Shown here: one piece after another, positions 62,571-64,000 of the stretch
Layout: each line of letters begins with the position of its first letter
How positions within the stretch are numbered: position 1 is the first letter of the stretch
Source: Bradyrhizobium diazoefficiens
Lineage (GTDB): Bacteria; Pseudomonadota; Alphaproteobacteria; Rhizobiales; Xanthobacteraceae
Assembly (NCBI RefSeq): GCF_016616885.1
Contig: NZ_CP067102.1
Span: 7,592,501-7,656,500, forward strand
Direction of reading: 5' to 3'
DNA length: 64,000 nt
The notes under the pieces: generated by a model
What the model saw: only the letters and a program-made list of their open reading frames with translations
The model's database searches: none
Told to the model about the DNA's origin: nothing
Translations under genes and position numbers: made by a program

Positions 62571-64000
62571 CTATCGTACCGCACCTTCGCCGATCAGCGC
62601 GAATGGCCCCCACATCGCGGGGTAGGCATTGCGGGACGACGAGGTATCGTCGACGTACGTTACCATCGCGCGCCGCAGAGCTTCGGCTCTGCCGATTTTT
62701 GGTTCGTTTTTGAGCAGATCGAAGGTCGAAGTGGTCAAGCGGGTGGCAGCCTCCGAATCCACGGCCCAATGCGAAACCAAGAGCGCGCGCGCACCGGCAT
62801 AGAAGAAAGCGCGCGCCAGTCCCGACAGGGCCTCGGCGCCCGGCTTGTCGCCGGCGATCGTGTTGCAGGCCGACAGCACGACCCAATCGGCATTGAGCTT
62901 GAGCTGGGCGACTTCGCTCGCCGTGAGCAGGCCATCATCGAGCTCCGAGGGCTGGCCGGGAATCGAGAGCGCAAGCGATGGCTCGCCCACGCCTTTGATG
63001 TCGCCGGCGACGAGGCCGTGGGTCGCAAAGTAGATGATGCTGTATTGAGCAAGCGGTGCACGCTTGAGCGTCGCTTCGCTGGCGTCGCGGCCGAGATGAA
63101 TGTCGGCATCAGTCGCACCGACATCTTTCGCCACGGCATTCAGCTCGTCTGCTGTATCGGGCAGTTGCGGCAGCGCCTGCGCAAGCCGCGCGCGATCGAC
63201 GCCGGCGCCGCGCCAGAAATCGGTATAGGCTGACGTCACGATGCTGCGCGCGGCAACCGTGCCGCTTGCAGCGCGGCGATCGGCGGGACCTTCCTGCGCC
63301 GGGTTGAATACGGGATCGCCAAAGCCCGTCATCGGCTTGACGCCCTGATCCTTGCGCGCAAAGGCACGCAGCGATTTCAGGCTGACCACCGATGGCAGCA
63401 CCGAGACAGCTTGACGCCGCAGCAACCAGGCAGCGCTGCGATAACCTTCGAGCGTCTCGGGGATCGCAGCTTGCGGTGCCTCCGTGACGAGCAGATGAAA
63501 CGGCAGCGCGGTAAGCGCGCCCGACGGCACGGTGAGCAGGCTGCGCTTGTCCCTGGTCAGCGCCTCGACCGGGCCGAGCAGCGTGACATAGAGCTCGTTG
63601 GCGAGCGCGAGGTCGAACAAGCCTGATTTGCCGGAGCCATCGCGTGCCTTGCCGACATCGAGACCTCGGCGGAAAGCCGTGACCTTCTGCGCCAGCGCAT
63701 CTGCGCCAAGCGGAATTTCCTTCCAGTCGGCACTCTCCCGCGTGATGGCAATGACATAGCTGCGCTTGTCGACGACGGAATAGAGCACCATCGCTTCGTC
63801 GGCCGACAGCAGGGGCTGGACGTCCTTGACCGTCAGAGGCAGCGGGTTGGAGAGCGAGGCGTAATCGGGGAATTCAATGGCGAGCGTCTTCTGCAGGCCG
63901 GCGCGCTCGCTTGCGATGACCGCGATCCGCCCGCGGCTGCGCTGCTCGGAGGCGACGTCGCGCTGCGCCGACGGCTTCGATACGGCCGTGATGATCGCCT
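62571..64000 (-). CDS. CHAT-domain (caspase-like) protein, 5' part outside the window
   Basis: At least 476 residues; the frame stays open to the window edge, so the true start lies beyond 64000 and the ATG at 63791 is internal. The C-terminal CHAT domain has the His in IIYFATHGLV and the Cys in WVVLSACNTIAGDKPGAEAL, the HC dyad of clan CD peptidases, then GLARAFFYAGARALLVSHWA. Upstream sequence (LSNPLPLTVKDVQPLLSADE then AMVLYSVVDKRSYVIAITRE) is the usual linker after TPR repeats, which are expected outside the window. Such proteins occur in signalling and defence contexts; the role here is unknown. Confidence 0.9.
   Translation of the reverse strand, partial: AIITAVSKPSAQRDVASEQRSRGRIAVIASERAGLQKTLAIEFPDYASLSNPLPLTVKDVQPLLSADEAMVLYSVVDKRSYVIAITRESADWKEIPLGADALAQKVTAFRRGLDVGKARDGSGKSGLFDLALANELYVTLLGPVEALTRDKRSLLTVPSGALTALPFHLLVTEAPQAAIPETLEGYRSAAWLLRRQAVSVLPSVVSLKSLRAFARKDQGVKPMTGFGDPVFNPAQEGPADRRAASGTVAARSIVTSAYTDFWRGAGVDRARLAQALPQLPDTADELNAVAKDVGATDADIHLGRDASEATLKRAPLAQYSIIYFATHGLVAGDIKGVGEPSLALSIPGQPSELDDGLLTASEVAQLKLNADWVVLSACNTIAGDKPGAEALSGLARAFFYAGARALLVSHWAVDSEAATRLTTSTFDLLKNEPKIGRAEALRRAMVTYVDDTSSSRNAYPAMWGPFALIGEGAVR

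Noticed and set aside
62379..63233. Plus-strand 284-codon frame opposite the CHAT gene
   Set aside because: Shadow with Arg-rich composition; the minus strand has the CHAT active-site motifs.

Overview
The window looks like chromosomal DNA from a Bradyrhizobium-like alphaproteobacterium (Rhizobiales, Nitrobacteraceae). The evidence is uniformly high GC outside one patch, strong third-position G/C in the genes, the gene neighbourhoods (rpmH-rnpA-yidC-yihA-argB; ffs-dnaX-ybaB-recR; def-fmt-truA), DUF2865/DUF1036/DUF423 proteins, and dense families of palindromic intergenic repeats of the GTCATGCCCGGG, GTCATTCCGGG and GTCATTGCGAGC types. The genus is inferred from these features, not tested by a search.

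Layout. 1-4.5 kb: two overlapping RND efflux permeases (the first cut by the window edge). 4.6-6.4 kb: a TPR protein with a glycosyltransferase-9-like C-terminus. 6.4-9.8 kb: a lower-GC, eroded accessory patch ending at the 3' end of a tRNA-Arg(ACG) gene. It holds a fragment of a C45-type acyltransferase/peptidase, a truncated HExxH metallopeptidase fused to an antisense stub of an NTF2-like gene, a Tat-exported crotonase homologue, and a brnT-type toxin gene with a frameshift beside an intact HTH partner. 10-29.4 kb: mostly housekeeping genes. These are a sensor kinase, rpmH-rnpA-yidC-yihA, argB, dapD-dapE, def-fmt-truA, rmuC, an AmpG-like permease, dnaX-ybaB-recR and the SRP RNA. 29.6-34 kb: an amino-acid ABC transporter operon with an SDR-fold protein and an enolase-superfamily enzyme. 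34-45 kb: a HIT protein, nudC, a PfkB kinase, an Lrp regulator, a phosphomannomutase, a MntA/HepT toxin-antitoxin pair, a membrane-linked aspartic protease, hrpB, ugd and an acyltransferase. 45.5-57.3 kb: polA, an FMN reductase, a LysE exporter, a GST, pyrE, a DUF2865 protein, a GIY-YIG protein framed by a perfect inverted repeat, glgP and an acyl-CoA thioesterase. 57.3-60.6 kb: two IS110-family elements, the second defective, lying between halves of a palindromic repeat. 60.6-64 kb: pckA with a clear terminator, and a CHAT-domain protein running off the window.

The most notable points are: (i) a single-domain GIY-YIG gene enclosed by a 37-bp perfect inverted repeat whose arms are themselves palindromic, an arrangement resembling REP-RAYT units but with a different nuclease; (ii) IS110 elements associated with a palindromic repeat, with long non-coding flanks that could encode bridge RNAs; (iii) a DNA polymerase I whose three 3'-5' exonuclease motifs are all altered; (iv) an SDR-fold protein without the catalytic Tyr/Lys in a transporter-enolase operon; and (v) a Tat signal on a crotonase that keeps both catalytic glutamates. 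Coordinates of repeats and IS ends are read by eye and approximate to a few bases.
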